44,086 bases of DNA. Source: Oscillospiraceae bacterium (GTDB lineage Bacteria > Bacillota > Clostridia > Oscillospirales > Oscillospiraceae). Below are positions 24,783 through 33,164 of the stretch, one piece after another; position 1 is the first letter of the stretch, and each line of letters opens with the position of its first letter. Both the position numbers and the translations under genes were made by a program. The stretch lies in assembly GCA_016286665.1 (NCBI GenBank), contig JAEETX010000015.1, positions 1 through 44,086 of the forward strand. Direction: 5' to 3'. Below the pieces are notes generated by a model that was given only the letters and a program-made list of their open reading frames with translations, was not told the origin of the DNA and ran no database searches.

Positions 24783-25661
24783 ATGAAGCTTTCTGAAAAA
24801 TTCACGCGTGGTGAACTCGTCGTTACTACCGAAGTCGGCCCTCCCAAGGGCTTCCATGTCGAGGAGATGGTCGCCGAGGCCAAGGAGTACCTCTCCAACA
24901 TCACCGCCGTGAACGTCACGGACAACCAGTCCTCCGTCATGCGCCTGGGCTCTCTGGCCACCTGCGTGGCCCTGAAGAACGCGGGCCTGAACCCCATCTA
25001 TCAGCTCACCTGCCGCGACCGCAACCGCATGGCGCTGGAGTCCGACCTGCTGAGCGCCGCAATGTTCGGCATTGAAAACATCCTCTGCCTCACCGGCGAC
25101 CACACCAAGCTGGGCGACCATCCCCAGGCCAAGCCCGTTTTCGACCTGGACAGCGTCTCCCTCCTGTATGCCGTGGGCCAGCTGGAAAAGGGCGTGGACC
25201 TGGGCGGCAACGAGCTGGTGGGCGAGCCCCCCAAGTTCTGCAAGGGCGCCGTCGTCTCCCCCTGCAGCGACAGCATCGACGCGCAGCTGGCGAAGATGGA
25301 GCGCAAGGTCATGGCCGGCGCTCAGTATTTCCAGACCCAGGCCGTGTTCGAGCCCGAAAAGTTCATCGCTTTCATGGATAAGGCCAAGCAGTTCGGCGTG
25401 CCCGTGCAGCTGGGCGTCATCATCCCCAAGAGCGTCGGCATGTGCCGCTACCTGAACGCCAACGTGGCCGGCGTCCATGTGCCCGATGCGCTGATCGACG
25501 AGCTGAAGGCCGACAAGGAGAAGACCAAGGCGGGCATCACCGGCGTGGAGATCACCGCCCGTCTCATCAAGGAGTGCCTGCCCTACTGCCAGGGCGTGCA
25601 CATCATGGCCCAGGGCTGGGAATCCAAGGTGCCCGACATCCTGAAGCTGGCCGGCATCTGA
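24783..25661 (+). CDS. metF: Methylenetetrahydrofolate reductase
   Basis: A 292-residue FAD enzyme reducing 5,10-methylene-THF to 5-methyl-THF, for methionine synthesis or the methyl branch of the Wood-Ljungdahl pathway. The TIM-barrel signatures are present: an N-terminal TTEVGPPKG (family E-x-x-P-P), LTCRDRNR (about 80) and CLTGDHT (about 103). AGGAG sits ten bases before the ATG. With MetV and the RnfC2-like protein it forms an acetogen-type complex; other Wood-Ljungdahl genes are not in the window, so a carbon-fixation role cannot be claimed. Confidence 0.94.
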   Translation: MKLSEKFTRGELVVTTEVGPPKGFHVEEMVAEAKEYLSNITAVNVTDNQSSVMRLGSLATCVALKNAGLNPIYQLTCRDRNRMALESDLLSAAMFGIENILCLTGDHTKLGDHPQAKPVFDLDSVSLLYAVGQLEKGVDLGGNELVGEPPKFCKGAVVSPCSDSIDAQLAKMERKVMAGAQYFQTQAVFEPEKFIAFMDKAKQFGVPVQLGVIIPKSVGMCRYLNANVAGVHVPDALIDELKADKEKTKAGITGVEITARLIKECLPYCQGVHIMAQGWESKVPDILKLAGI

Positions 25662-25692
25662 CCCTGCTTCCGTAAACGACACAGCATCGCAA

Positions 25693-25725
25693 GGGGCTGC
25701 TGCGGGATCATGCCGCAGCAGCCCC
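25693..25725 (+). terminator. Hairpin terminator after metF
   Basis: A perfect 13-bp stem (25693-25705 with 25713-25725), 32 bases after the metF stop. The U-tract is poor, so termination may be incomplete. Confidence 0.6.
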
Positions 25726-25881
25726 CTGTCACATCGTCCCCGGAGGGGAGCGCCTGCGCCCAAAGGCGCGTCAGGCCGCCGCTTGCCCGGAAAAACGGGA
25801 TTTCAGACCCGATTTGCCGGGAATGATTGCCAATTATTGACAGAAAATGCAGAAATGTTACGGCGGAAAATGCAAAACATC

Positions 25882-25910
25882 TTCCCGTTTCCCGCAGGAT
25901 CTGATATACT
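25882..25910 (+). promoter_or_regulatory. Extended -10 promoter upstream of the flippase-like gene
   Basis: TGATATACT (TATACT at 25905-25910) with a weak -35 (TTCCCG) 17 bases upstream. The extended -10 is identical to that of the MTHF reductase operon. Confidence 0.5.
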
Positions 25911-25971
25911 ATATAGACCGGAATTCGGGCGTGGAACGCCCCAGCAAAGCGCAAGGAGAAGGGTACGCGGC

Positions 25972-27018
25972 ATGAAACAAAAACGCAGAGTCTTTTGGGC
26001 TGTCCTCGCCCTTCTGATCGCGGCTGCGACGATCCGGACCGTGTTTTCCGCGGGCAGCGGTCTGAGTCCGGCAAAGCTTCTGAAGGCCGTGGAACAGGCC
26101 TCTCCTCTGTGGATCTGCGCTTCTTTTCTCTGCATGACGGGCTTCATCGTGCTGGAGGGCTTGTCGCTGCTGTGCATCCTGCGGCATCTGGGCTATCCCC
26201 GGGGCTTTTTCCGCGGACTGCGCTACAGCGCAGCCGACCAGTTCTTTTCCGCCATCACCCCCTCCGCCACCGGTGGCCAGCCGGCGGCGGCCCTGATGAT
26301 GGGCAGTCACAGCATCCCCGGCGGCGTGGTCACCGCAACGCTGGTGGTGAATCTGATCCTCTACACGGCGGCGACGCTGACCATCGGGATCGTCTGCCTG
26401 CTGGCGATGCCCTCCGTATTTCTGGAGATGGAGGGCTTTGCAAAGTTCCTCATTCTGTTCGGGCTGGTCATGCTGCTTGCCCTGACCTTTCTGTTCATCG
26501 GCCTTCTGAAAAGGGGAGCGCTGCTGTCCCGGCTGGGCGGAAAGCTGTTCGGGCTTCTCCATCGCATCCATCTGATGCGGAATCCGGATCGATGGAAAGA
26601 ACGGCTGTCGCATCTGGCGGAGGAGTACGCGCAGTGTGCGCGGGTGATGAAGGGGAAGCCGGGCGTATGGATCACGGTCTACTTCCTGAACCTGGCGCAG
26701 CGCCTTGCGCAGATAACCGTGACGCTCGCGCTGCATTTTGCGCTGAACCGTGGTTTTGCGGGCCAGGGGGCCGCGCTGTGGGTGACCCAGGCGCTGGCGC
26801 AGATCGGTTCGAGCTGCGTACCGATCCCCGGCGGGATGGGCGCGGTGGACTACCTGATGCTCAGCGGCTTTGAAAGAATGTTTACCACGGAGTATGCCAT
26901 TGAGCTCCAGCTCCTCAGCCGCGGCGTCTCCTTCTATATCTGCACGCTGCTGTCCGGCCTGATCGTTCTCGTCGGCTTGCCGGCAAGCTGGCTCCGGAAA
27001 CGGAATGCGGCGAGGTGA
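25972..27018 (+). CDS. UPF0104/lysylphosphatidylglycerol-synthase-TM family membrane protein
   Basis: A 348-residue membrane protein with roughly eight to nine hydrophobic segments. It matches the flippase-like (LPG_synthase_TM, UPF0104) family, with FFSAITPSATGGQPAAA near residue 90 and the PIPGGMGAVDY loop near 285, both typical of the family. No soluble lysyltransferase domain is attached, so lipid flipping or glycolipid transport is more likely than lysyl transfer. I use the ATG at 25972, downstream of the promoter and after AAGGAGAAGG; the frame extends upstream to 25783 but that part precedes the promoter. Monocistronic. Confidence 0.85.
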   Translation: MKQKRRVFWAVLALLIAAATIRTVFSAGSGLSPAKLLKAVEQASPLWICASFLCMTGFIVLEGLSLLCILRHLGYPRGFFRGLRYSAADQFFSAITPSATGGQPAAALMMGSHSIPGGVVTATLVVNLILYTAATLTIGIVCLLAMPSVFLEMEGFAKFLILFGLVMLLALTFLFIGLLKRGALLSRLGGKLFGLLHRIHLMRNPDRWKERLSHLAEEYAQCARVMKGKPGVWITVYFLNLAQRLAQITVTLALHFALNRGFAGQGAALWVTQALAQIGSSCVPIPGGMGAVDYLMLSGFERMFTTEYAIELQLLSRGVSFYICTLLSGLIVLVGLPASWLRKRNAAR

Positions 27019-27073
27019 CGGTCGCACCTCCGGGATCACTGCGAATACGATGAAAGCGTCTGAGAAGTCAAAA

Positions 27074-27277
27074 GGGTGCGTTGCACTTGCAACGCACCCT
27101 CAAGCTGTCGATAAAGTGTCGACAGCTTGAGCGCAAAATCAGAAATGCATTCTGATTTTGCAAGGATATTACGTGAGGGGGGATTCCCGTCCCCCCTCAC
27201 GGTTCCCCCATGCATGTCGAACCTCTGCCGATAGGTTTGTCTATAGTCTGAGGGTGCGTTGCACTTGCAACGCACCC
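27074..27277. repeat. Array of four different hairpins bounded by two identical copies of one palindrome
   Basis: In order: a 26-base palindrome (27074-27099), a 12-bp stem (27100-27111 with 27119-27130), a 12-bp stem (27133-27144 with 27150-27161), a 10-bp stem (27173-27182 with 27191-27200), then an exact second copy of the first palindrome (27252-27277). It fills the space between the flippase-like gene and the 3' end of spoIIID. None has a good T-tract, so the array may act in bidirectional transcript ending, or be mobile repeat debris. Confidence 0.75.
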
Positions 27278-27281
27278 TTCA

Positions 27282-27536
27282 TTAATCTCCTTTGTATTTC
27301 CGCCGCGTGGCTTCTCCGCCCCGCAGATGGCGTTCCGCCTTGTTGCGCTCCAGAACGTCCTTCACCTCCAGCCAGAGGTTCCGGTTGCACTCCGGCAGAC
27401 GCTGGGTGATGTCCTTATGTACGGTGCTTTTCGAGATGCCGAAATGCCCGGCGGCCGCCCGGACGGTGGCCCGGTTCTCAATGATCCAGACCGCCAGGTC
27501 GCAGGCCCGGTCTTCCATATAGGTCCGAATGTTCAC
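27282..27536 (-). CDS. spoIIID: Stage III sporulation protein D
   Basis: An 84-residue DNA-binding regulator of the mother cell during sporulation. The helix-turn-helix appears as ATVRAAAGHFGISKSTVHKDITQRLP, very close to SpoIIID of Bacillus and clostridia, and the C-terminal basic RHLRGGEATRRKYKGD is diagnostic of the family. The frame extends upstream, but homologues begin a few residues before the EDRACDL segment; the GTG at 27536 fits this length, though AGGGAG is only a few bases upstream, so the start is uncertain. It shows the organism can form endospores. In many clostridia it lies near spoIID or mreB; those are absent here. Confidence 0.92.
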   Translation of the reverse strand: MNIRTYMEDRACDLAVWIIENRATVRAAAGHFGISKSTVHKDITQRLPECNRNLWLEVKDVLERNKAERHLRGGEATRRKYKGD

Positions 27537-27676
27537 CACTCCCTGCACGCTTCTCAGAAGGAGCATATGCGCAGAGCGGAAACCCATATGCGTGTTACCG
27601 AAAATTCATCGAAAAAGCGGTGAAATTTCATGGAATTTTCCGTGAAAAACAGGAACAAACTTCCTGCCGTTTCGTC

Positions 27677-27682
27677 TATAAT
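27677..27682 (+). promoter_or_regulatory. Probable -10 box of the large lipoprotein gene
   Basis: TATAAT at 27677-27682, 55 bases before the ATG. No good -35 is visible at 16-18 bases, so an activator may be needed. Confidence 0.4.
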
Positions 27683-27737
27683 AGGGATGTCACCGAGGAC
27701 GTTGACCGAAAGTGAAAGAACCGGCAAGGAGAACAAA

Positions 27738-30236
27738 ATGAAGAAAACGAAAAGAATCCTGACTCTGATCCTGGCGGCAGTCCTCTGCCTGAGCCTCCTG
27801 GGCTCCCTGGCGGGCTGCAAGAAGAACGAAACGCCTGCGGACCCCGGCAGCAGCGCCGAGCCCACCGACAACGGCGGTAAGGGCGGTAACGGCGGCAGCG
27901 GCAACGGCGGCAGCGGCAACGGCGGCAGCGCTACCCCCACCCCGGATACATACGTTTACAATGCGAAATTCATCCCCGTTGGAGGGATGAACAACGGCAT
28001 CAATCCTCTGGCCTGCCGGAACGGGCGCATCCTGGGCACCTGCTGGGAGAAGATCGGGGAGAACATCCCCGAAGGCGCGACTCTGGAATATGAGGGCCAG
28101 TATGACATCTACGGCATGAAGCTCTACTCCATCGGGCTGGACGGCAGCGTCCAGGCGCTGGAGGGCTATCAGCCCATGGAGACCGATGAAAACGGCTCTA
28201 CCTATACGCAAGGCATGGTCGTGACCCCGGAGGGGAAAATGGTCTCCCTGGAGACGCTCTACCGCAACTGGTACGAGGGTCCCGACGACGTGGAAATGTA
28301 TTCCGACGAGTGGTATCAGAAGGGCTACTACAACTACATGCACTATGAGCAGAACTACTTTCTGCGCTATCTGGCCGCCGACGGCAGCGAGGAAAAGCGC
28401 GTCGCCATGTCGGATATCCTGACGGAAGCCCTGGGGGAGGGCTGGCAGGATAACTTCTATCCCCAGAGCTTCGCCGTAGACGATCAGGGGCGGGTCTATA
28501 TCAATGCCGGGCAGACCATCCTCGCGCTGGATGCCGACGGCGGCTTCCGCAAGACCATGGAATTCTCCAATTGGGCGGAGAACGTGTTCCGCCTCAATGA
28601 CGGGCGCATCGGCATCGTCTATTACGGCGATTCCGGCGAACAGCTCACCATCCTCAACACGGAGACTCTGGAGCTGGACGAGGAGCAGACCTATCCCATC
28701 TCCAACGGCTACAATGTGACCGTGGGCGGCGGCGACTATGACTTCTATTACAACAACGGCTCCAACTTCATGGGCTACCGCCTGGCGGACGGCAAGGCGG
28801 AGAAGGTCCTCAACTGGATCAATGCCGACGTGGATCCCTCCGGCGTGGACCGGGCCTTTGTGACGGAGGACGGGCAGATCGTTTCCCTGACCAGCGAATG
28901 GGATGAAAAGACCGACGTCAGCAATGTGAGCGTCGTTCTGATCAGCAAGGTGCCCGCTTCCAGCCTGCCCCATAAGACGGCCATCACCCTGGCCACCATG
29001 TATTTGGACTGGAACATGCGCCGCATGATCGTGAAGTTCAACCGCTCGAACCCCGATTACCGCATCGAGGTCAGCGACTACTCCGAATACAACACGGAGG
29101 ATGATTACGAGGCCGGACTCACCAAGCTGAACACGGAGATCATGGCGGGCAACGTGCCGGATATCCTCAACCTCAACGGCATGAGCACGGGCAAGCTGGC
29201 TGCCAAGGGCATCCTGGCGGACCTGATGCCTTATCTGAGTGCCGACCCGGAGCTGAAGGACCAGATGTTCGACAATGTGCTGAACGCCCTCCTCACCGAC
29301 GGCAAGCTCTACCGCACCGCCTCCAGCTTCAACATCCAGACCGTCATGGGCGCCAGCAGCGTGGTGGGGGATAAGCCGGGCTGGACCCTGGCGGAATTCA
29401 ACGCCGCCCTGAAGCAGATGCCCGCCGGCTGCGAGCCCTTCAGCCAGGGCACCACCCGGGACAGCATCCTCTCCTGGGGCCTCATGATGGAGCTGAACAA
29501 GCTGGTGGACTGGTCCACCGGCGTCTGCTCCTTCGACAGTCCCGTCTTCACCGATATCCTCAAGTTTGCCAATCAGTTCCCCAAGGATATGGACTGGGAG
29601 AACATGGAATGGGAGGAGGAGACGGAGCGCATCGCCGCCGGGCGGCAGATGCTCATGGTCAACTATATCAGCGATTTCCAGAGCTACCAGATGTACGAGG
29701 CTGTCTTCGGCGGCGAGGCCACCTTCATCGGCTTCCCCACCAGCGAGGGCACCGGCAACATGATGAGCTTCGACGACAGCGGCTATGCCATCTGCGCCAA
29801 GAGCAAGAACAAGGACGCCGCCTGGCAGTTCCTCCGCACCCTGATGACCGCAGATTACCAGGAGCAGAACAGCTACGGCCTGCCCACCAACCGCGTGGCC
29901 TTCGATAAAATGCTCCAGGACGCCATGACCCCCGAATACATGCGGGATGCCGACGGGAATTTCGTGCTGGACGAGAACGGCGAAAAGATCGAGCTCAGCA
30001 AGGGCGGCTGGGGCTGGGGAAGCCTGACGGTGGAGATCAAGGCCCTCACCCAGGCCCAGGCGGACAAGATCATGGAGCTGGTGAACACCACCACCAAGGT
30101 GCAGAACTATGACGAAGAACTCATCGAGATGATCACCAACGAGTCCGAGGCCTTCTTCGCCGGCCAGAAATCCGCCGAGGAAGTGGGCCGCCTCCTCCAG
30201 AGCAAGATGACCATTTATATCAACGAACAGCGATAA
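27738..30236 (+). CDS. Large lipoprotein: propeller-like N-terminal region plus extracellular solute-binding domain
   Basis: An 832-residue lipoprotein. The ATG at 27738 follows AAGGAG; lipobox LAGC gives Cys27. A Gly/Asn/Ser linker made of three 15-base repeats (27885-27929) is next. Residues about 70-415 show repeated strand-turn units such as DDQGRVYINAGQ, LNDGRIGIVYYGDSG and VTEDGQIVSLTSE, suggesting a beta-propeller. From about residue 420 (MYLDWNMRRMIVKFNRSNPDYRIEV) it becomes a family-1 solute-binding protein, with GNVPDILNLNGM and FIGFPTSEGTGNMMSFDDSGYAICAKSKN-type segments seen in sugar-binding proteins. No permease adjoins. Binding of a large carbohydrate or a sensing role is inference. 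Confidence 0.82.
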   Translation: MKKTKRILTLILAAVLCLSLLGSLAGCKKNETPADPGSSAEPTDNGGKGGNGGSGNGGSGNGGSATPTPDTYVYNAKFIPVGGMNNGINPLACRNGRILGTCWEKIGENIPEGATLEYEGQYDIYGMKLYSIGLDGSVQALEGYQPMETDENGSTYTQGMVVTPEGKMVSLETLYRNWYEGPDDVEMYSDEWYQKGYYNYMHYEQNYFLRYLAADGSEEKRVAMSDILTEALGEGWQDNFYPQSFAVDDQGRVYINAGQTILALDADGGFRKTMEFSNWAENVFRLNDGRIGIVYYGDSGEQLTILNTETLELDEEQTYPISNGYNVTVGGGDYDFYYNNGSNFMGYRLADGKAEKVLNWINADVDPSGVDRAFVTEDGQIVSLTSEWDEKTDVSNVSVVLISKVPASSLPHKTAITLATMYLDWNMRRMIVKFNRSNPDYRIEVSDYSEYNTEDDYEAGLTKLNTEIMAGNVPDILNLNGMSTGKLAAKGILADLMPYLSADPELKDQMFDNVLNALLTDGKLYRTASSFNIQTVMGASSVVGDKPGWTLAEFNAALKQMPAGCEPFSQGTTRDSILSWGLMMELNKLVDWSTGVCSFDSPVFTDILKFANQFPKDMDWENMEWEEETERIAAGRQMLMVNYISDFQSYQMYEAVFGGEATFIGFPTSEGTGNMMSFDDSGYAICAKSKNKDAAWQFLRTLMTADYQEQNSYGLPTNRVAFDKMLQDAMTPEYMRDADGNFVLDENGEKIELSKGGWGWGSLTVEIKALTQAQADKIMELVNTTTKVQNYDEELIEMITNESEAFFAGQKSAEEVGRLLQSKMTIYINEQR
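27885..27929 (+). repeat. Three in-frame 15-base repeats encoding a Gly/Asn/Ser linker
   Basis: The unit encodes G-N-G-G-S and is nearly identical three times. The third base of the first codon differs in copy one. It is probably length-variable between strains through slippage. Confidence 0.85.
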
Positions 30237-30253
30237 AAAACAATGTACCCAAA

Positions 30254-30290
30254 GGTCCGGGGGCGCGATGCTCCCGGGCCTCTTGGATTT
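30254..30290 (+). terminator. Terminator after the large lipoprotein gene
   Basis: An 11-bp stem with two G-U pairs (30254-30264 with 30270-30280), loop GCGAT, then TCTTGGATTT. It lies 18 bases after the stop. Its U-tract is moderate. Confidence 0.6.
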
Positions 30291-30311
30291 CGGAAAAAGA
30301 GGAATTAACTC

Positions 30312-30340
30312 TTTTCAAGCCTGGAAGACCATGGTATAAT
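30312..30340 (+). promoter_or_regulatory. Promoter of the degV/MBL operon
   Basis: TTTTCA, 17 bases, TATAAT with an extended TG (ATGGTATAAT), about 45 bases before degV. Confidence 0.7.
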
Positions 30341-30384
30341 ATGGGATATTAGAAACCAAAGCGTCATATACAAGGAGTAACGAT

Positions 30385-31269
30385 ATGAGAGACTACCTGA
30401 TCGCCACCTCCTCCACGGCGGACCTGCCCCGCACCTGGCTGGAGGAGCACCGCATCCCCTTTATCAGCTACAGCTACACCGTCAACGGGGAACTCCGGGA
30501 GGACGACTGCCGGGAGGAGAGCCGCGCCGCGGTCTTCAAGGGGATGCGCGCCGGGGATGATCTGAAGACTTCCATGATCAATGAATTCGTCTATTATGAG
30601 TTCTTCAAGTCCCTGCTGGAGAGGGGAGAGGACGTCATCTATCTGGATATGTCGGAGAAGATGTCCGTCTCCTTCGAGAATGCCCGCCGGGCGGCGGAGA
30701 CCGTCCGCGGGGAATTTCCGGACCAGCGCTTTTATGTCATGGACACCCGCTGCATCTCCGGCGGCCTGGGCCTGCTGGTGCAGAAGATGACCGCCCTGAA
30801 GGAGAGCGGCAAGAGCTTCGAGGAGACGGTGGCCTGGGGTGAGGAGAACAAGCTGCGCATCGCCCACCGCTTCACCGTGGACGATCTGAATTACCTCAAG
30901 CGGGGCGGGCGGGTCTCCAACGCTTCCGCCCTGGTGGGCTCCATTCTGAACATCAAGCCCGTGCTCTATGTGCCCGACGGGGGCACCCTGGACGTGGCGA
31001 AAAAGGCGCGGGGCCGCAAGGCCGCCCTGAACGCCATCCGGGACGCGGTCCTCGCGGACCTGAGCGGCCTGGACGTGACAGGGCACGAGATGCTGATCCT
31101 CCACGCCGACTGCCTGGAGGAAGCCCGATGGGTGCGGGATGAAGTCCGCCGGGCCCACCCCGAATACGGGGAAATAAGCATCAACAGTCTGGGGGTCGTC
31201 ATCGGAGCCCACACCGGGCCGGGCCTGCTGACGGTCTTCTACCTCTGCGAGAAGCGCGTGCCCGGCTGA
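30385..31269 (+). CDS. DegV-family fatty-acid-binding protein
   Basis: A 294-residue cytoplasmic protein. DegV/FakB-type landmarks include an early SSTADLP (family T-D-S-x-x-D-L-P position), the IYLDMSEKMSVSFENA region, the VMDTRCISGGLG motif and a late YLCEKR end, which in the family contacts the fatty-acid head group. FakB-type members present fatty acids to FakA kinase for phospholipid synthesis; FakA is not in the window. AAGGAG precedes the ATG. It is followed 10 bases later by an MBL-fold gene in the same operon. Confidence 0.9.
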   Translation: MRDYLIATSSTADLPRTWLEEHRIPFISYSYTVNGELREDDCREESRAAVFKGMRAGDDLKTSMINEFVYYEFFKSLLERGEDVIYLDMSEKMSVSFENARRAAETVRGEFPDQRFYVMDTRCISGGLGLLVQKMTALKESGKSFEETVAWGEENKLRIAHRFTVDDLNYLKRGGRVSNASALVGSILNIKPVLYVPDGGTLDVAKKARGRKAALNAIRDAVLADLSGLDVTGHEMLILHADCLEEARWVRDEVRRAHPEYGEISINSLGVVIGAHTGPGLLTVFYLCEKRVPG

Positions 31270-31279
31270 GAGGCGAGGA

Positions 31280-32056
31280 ATGAAGATCACCGCTTTGACG
31301 GAGAACACCTCGTGCAGGGAGGACCTGGGCTATGAGCACGGACTGAGCCTGTTCATCGAGACGGCGGAAACGACGCTCCTGTTCGACATGGGGCAGTCGG
31401 ACCTCTTTGCCCGCAACGCCGAAAAGCTGGGCGTCGACCTGCGGGAGGCGGAAAAGGCCGTCCTGTCCCATGGGCACTATGACCACGGCGGCGGGCTGCG
31501 GACCTTTCTGGCGCTGAACGACCGGGCGCCGGTCTATCTCAGCCGCTATGCCTTCGATGAAGTTTTTAACGCCGAAGGGAAGTATATCGGGCTGGACCCG
31601 GCGCTGAAAAGCTCTTCCCGGCTTGTTTTCGTCGGGGAGGAGAAGGCGCTTTCCCCGTCCATGCACCTTTACGGCTGCAACGATCGGGAGCGGGCATACC
31701 CCCCGGACAGCGCCGGACTTAGCGTCCTGCGGGAGGGCAGGCGCATCCCTGATGATTTCCGCCATGAGCAATACCTGCTGATCGAGGAGCACGGCACGCG
31801 GGTGCTCATCAGCGGCTGCTCCCACAAGGGCATCCGGGACCTGATCGCCTGGTTCCGGCCCGACGTGCTGGTGGGGGGCTTCCATCTGATGAAAAAAGCC
31901 CCCGGCGCAGAACTGGAGCCCTATGTTCAGGCTCTGGGCAGCTGCGGCGCGGAGCTGTTCACCTGCCACTGCACCGGCGAAGCGCAGTTTCGGTATCTTC
32001 AGGAGCGCATGGAGAATCTCTATTACCTCTCTGCAGGAGAGAGCATCGTTCTATGA
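31280..32056 (+). CDS. MBL-fold metallohydrolase
   Basis: A 258-residue protein of the metallo-beta-lactamase fold. The metal-binding motif LSHGHYDHGGG is near residue 61, with ISGCSHKGIRDLI and FTCHCTGE supplying later His ligands. Length and the HGHYDHGGG form match the group often annotated as dihydropterin-phosphate synthase-like or RNase Z-like small MBL proteins. Substrate unknown. It is the second gene of the degV operon and is closed by a strong terminator. Confidence 0.88.
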   Translation: MKITALTENTSCREDLGYEHGLSLFIETAETTLLFDMGQSDLFARNAEKLGVDLREAEKAVLSHGHYDHGGGLRTFLALNDRAPVYLSRYAFDEVFNAEGKYIGLDPALKSSSRLVFVGEEKALSPSMHLYGCNDRERAYPPDSAGLSVLREGRRIPDDFRHEQYLLIEEHGTRVLISGCSHKGIRDLIAWFRPDVLVGGFHLMKKAPGAELEPYVQALGSCGAELFTCHCTGEAQFRYLQERMENLYYLSAGESIVL

Positions 32057-32064
32057 CGACGATC

Positions 32065-32105
32065 ACGGGCGGCAGCGAAAGAAAACGCTGCCGCCCGTTT
32101 TGTTT
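32065..32105 (+). terminator. Strong terminator of the degV/MBL operon
   Basis: A perfect 13-bp stem (32065-32077 with 32086-32098), A-rich loop, then TTTGTTT, nine bases after the stop. Confidence 0.93.
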
Positions 32106-32113
32106 CCGAAATG

Positions 32114-32142
32114 TTGCAATTCTGTGGAGAATAGCCTATACT
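32114..32142 (+). promoter_or_regulatory. Promoter of the UroD-like gene
   Basis: TTGCAA, 17 bases, TATACT, with the gene starting about 42 bases further on. Confidence 0.75.
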
Positions 32143-32183
32143 GAACAAAAGGAATCTATCCGCTGCGAACAGGAGGGTCCGAC

Positions 32184-33164
32184 ATGAACGCAAAGGAGAA
32201 TTATCTGACCATGCTCCGGGGAGAGATCCCCGAATATGTCCCCAGCATGTTTGAACCCCGCATGGCCTTTTACACAGAGGAATGGCTCACCCCCGTCTAC
32301 GCGCCCAACGGTCCCGTGGTCACCAAGCTGGGGGTGACCTATGTGGGCAGCCCCGATCTGAACAACGGCGCCATGCCCAAGCCCGGCGAATATATCCTGG
32401 ACGATATCACCCGATGGCGGGACTGCATCCACGCTCCGGACACCAGCGATTTCGACTGGGAAGCCTACTATAAGGAAAAAACCAAGGATGTGGACCGCAA
32501 GACCCAATCCCTGGCCGCCACCGGCGGGGACTATTTCCTGACCCTGATCTCCTTCATGGGCTTTGAGAACGCCATGCTGGCCCTCTATGAGGAGCCGGAG
32601 GAGGTGAAGGCCCTGCTGGAATACGTCTCCAAATTCTATGTGGAGGTCCTCAAGCAGCAGCTCCGCTGGCTCAAGCCGGATACGGTGAGCATCATGGACG
32701 ATGACGCAGCCCTGCGCGCCCCCTTCTTCAGCGTGGATATGTATCGGGAATTCTTCAAGCCCTATCAGAAGATCCACTGCGATCTGGCGCGGGAAAACGG
32801 CCTTTTGCTGGAGCGGCACGACTGCGGGAGAAGCGAGCAGTTCGTCCCCGACTGGGTGGAAATGGGCATCCGCTCCTGGAACCCGGCCCAGACCACCAAC
32901 GACCTGGTCTCCATCAAGAAGAAGTATGTGGGCAAGCTGGCCCTCTGCGGGGCCTGGGACAGCATGAAGTGGGCCGCCTGCGAGGACGAGGAGGCATACC
33001 GGGCGGCTTTGAAGGAATATGTGGATACCTTCGCCCCCGGCGGCGGCTTCGTTTTTGCCGCCATGGCGGGCGGCACGCCGGATTCCCCGGGCTATGAAAT
33101 GCGCCAGAAAGCGGTTCAGGACGTGTATCAGAACTATGCCCGGGACTACTACAAGACCCACTAA
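32184..33164 (+). CDS. Uroporphyrinogen-decarboxylase-like (URO-D superfamily) protein
   Basis: A 326-residue TIM-barrel protein of the URO-D superfamily, which includes cobalamin methyltransferases (MtaA/MtbA-type) and several uncharacterised groups. RHDCGRSEQFVPDWVEMGIRSWNP near residue 210-235 is typical; its H-x-C resembles part of the zinc site of MtaA/MtbA. The C-terminal Cys expected for the methyltransferases is not evident (segment VFAAMAGGTPDSPGYEMRQKA), and the N-terminal Arg pattern of true HemE is not clear. So neither haem synthesis nor methyl transfer is asserted. Monocistronic; the stop overlaps that of the convergent downstream gene. Confidence 0.85.
   Translation: MNAKENYLTMLRGEIPEYVPSMFEPRMAFYTEEWLTPVYAPNGPVVTKLGVTYVGSPDLNNGAMPKPGEYILDDITRWRDCIHAPDTSDFDWEAYYKEKTKDVDRKTQSLAATGGDYFLTLISFMGFENAMLALYEEPEEVKALLEYVSKFYVEVLKQQLRWLKPDTVSIMDDDAALRAPFFSVDMYREFFKPYQKIHCDLARENGLLLERHDCGRSEQFVPDWVEMGIRSWNPAQTTNDLVSIKKKYVGKLALCGAWDSMKWAACEDEEAYRAALKEYVDTFAPGGGFVFAAMAGGTPDSPGYEMRQKAVQDVYQNYARDYYKTH

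Noticed and set aside
22019-25763. Long minus-strand frames (757 and 559 codons)
   Set aside because: They are shadows of the rnfC2-like/metV/metF operon, whose proteins are conserved; the shadows are low-complexity His/Ala/Asp-rich.
27074-27277. Possible CRISPR array
   Set aside because: Only one sequence is repeated, and only twice, with 152 bases between. No regular repeat-spacer structure.
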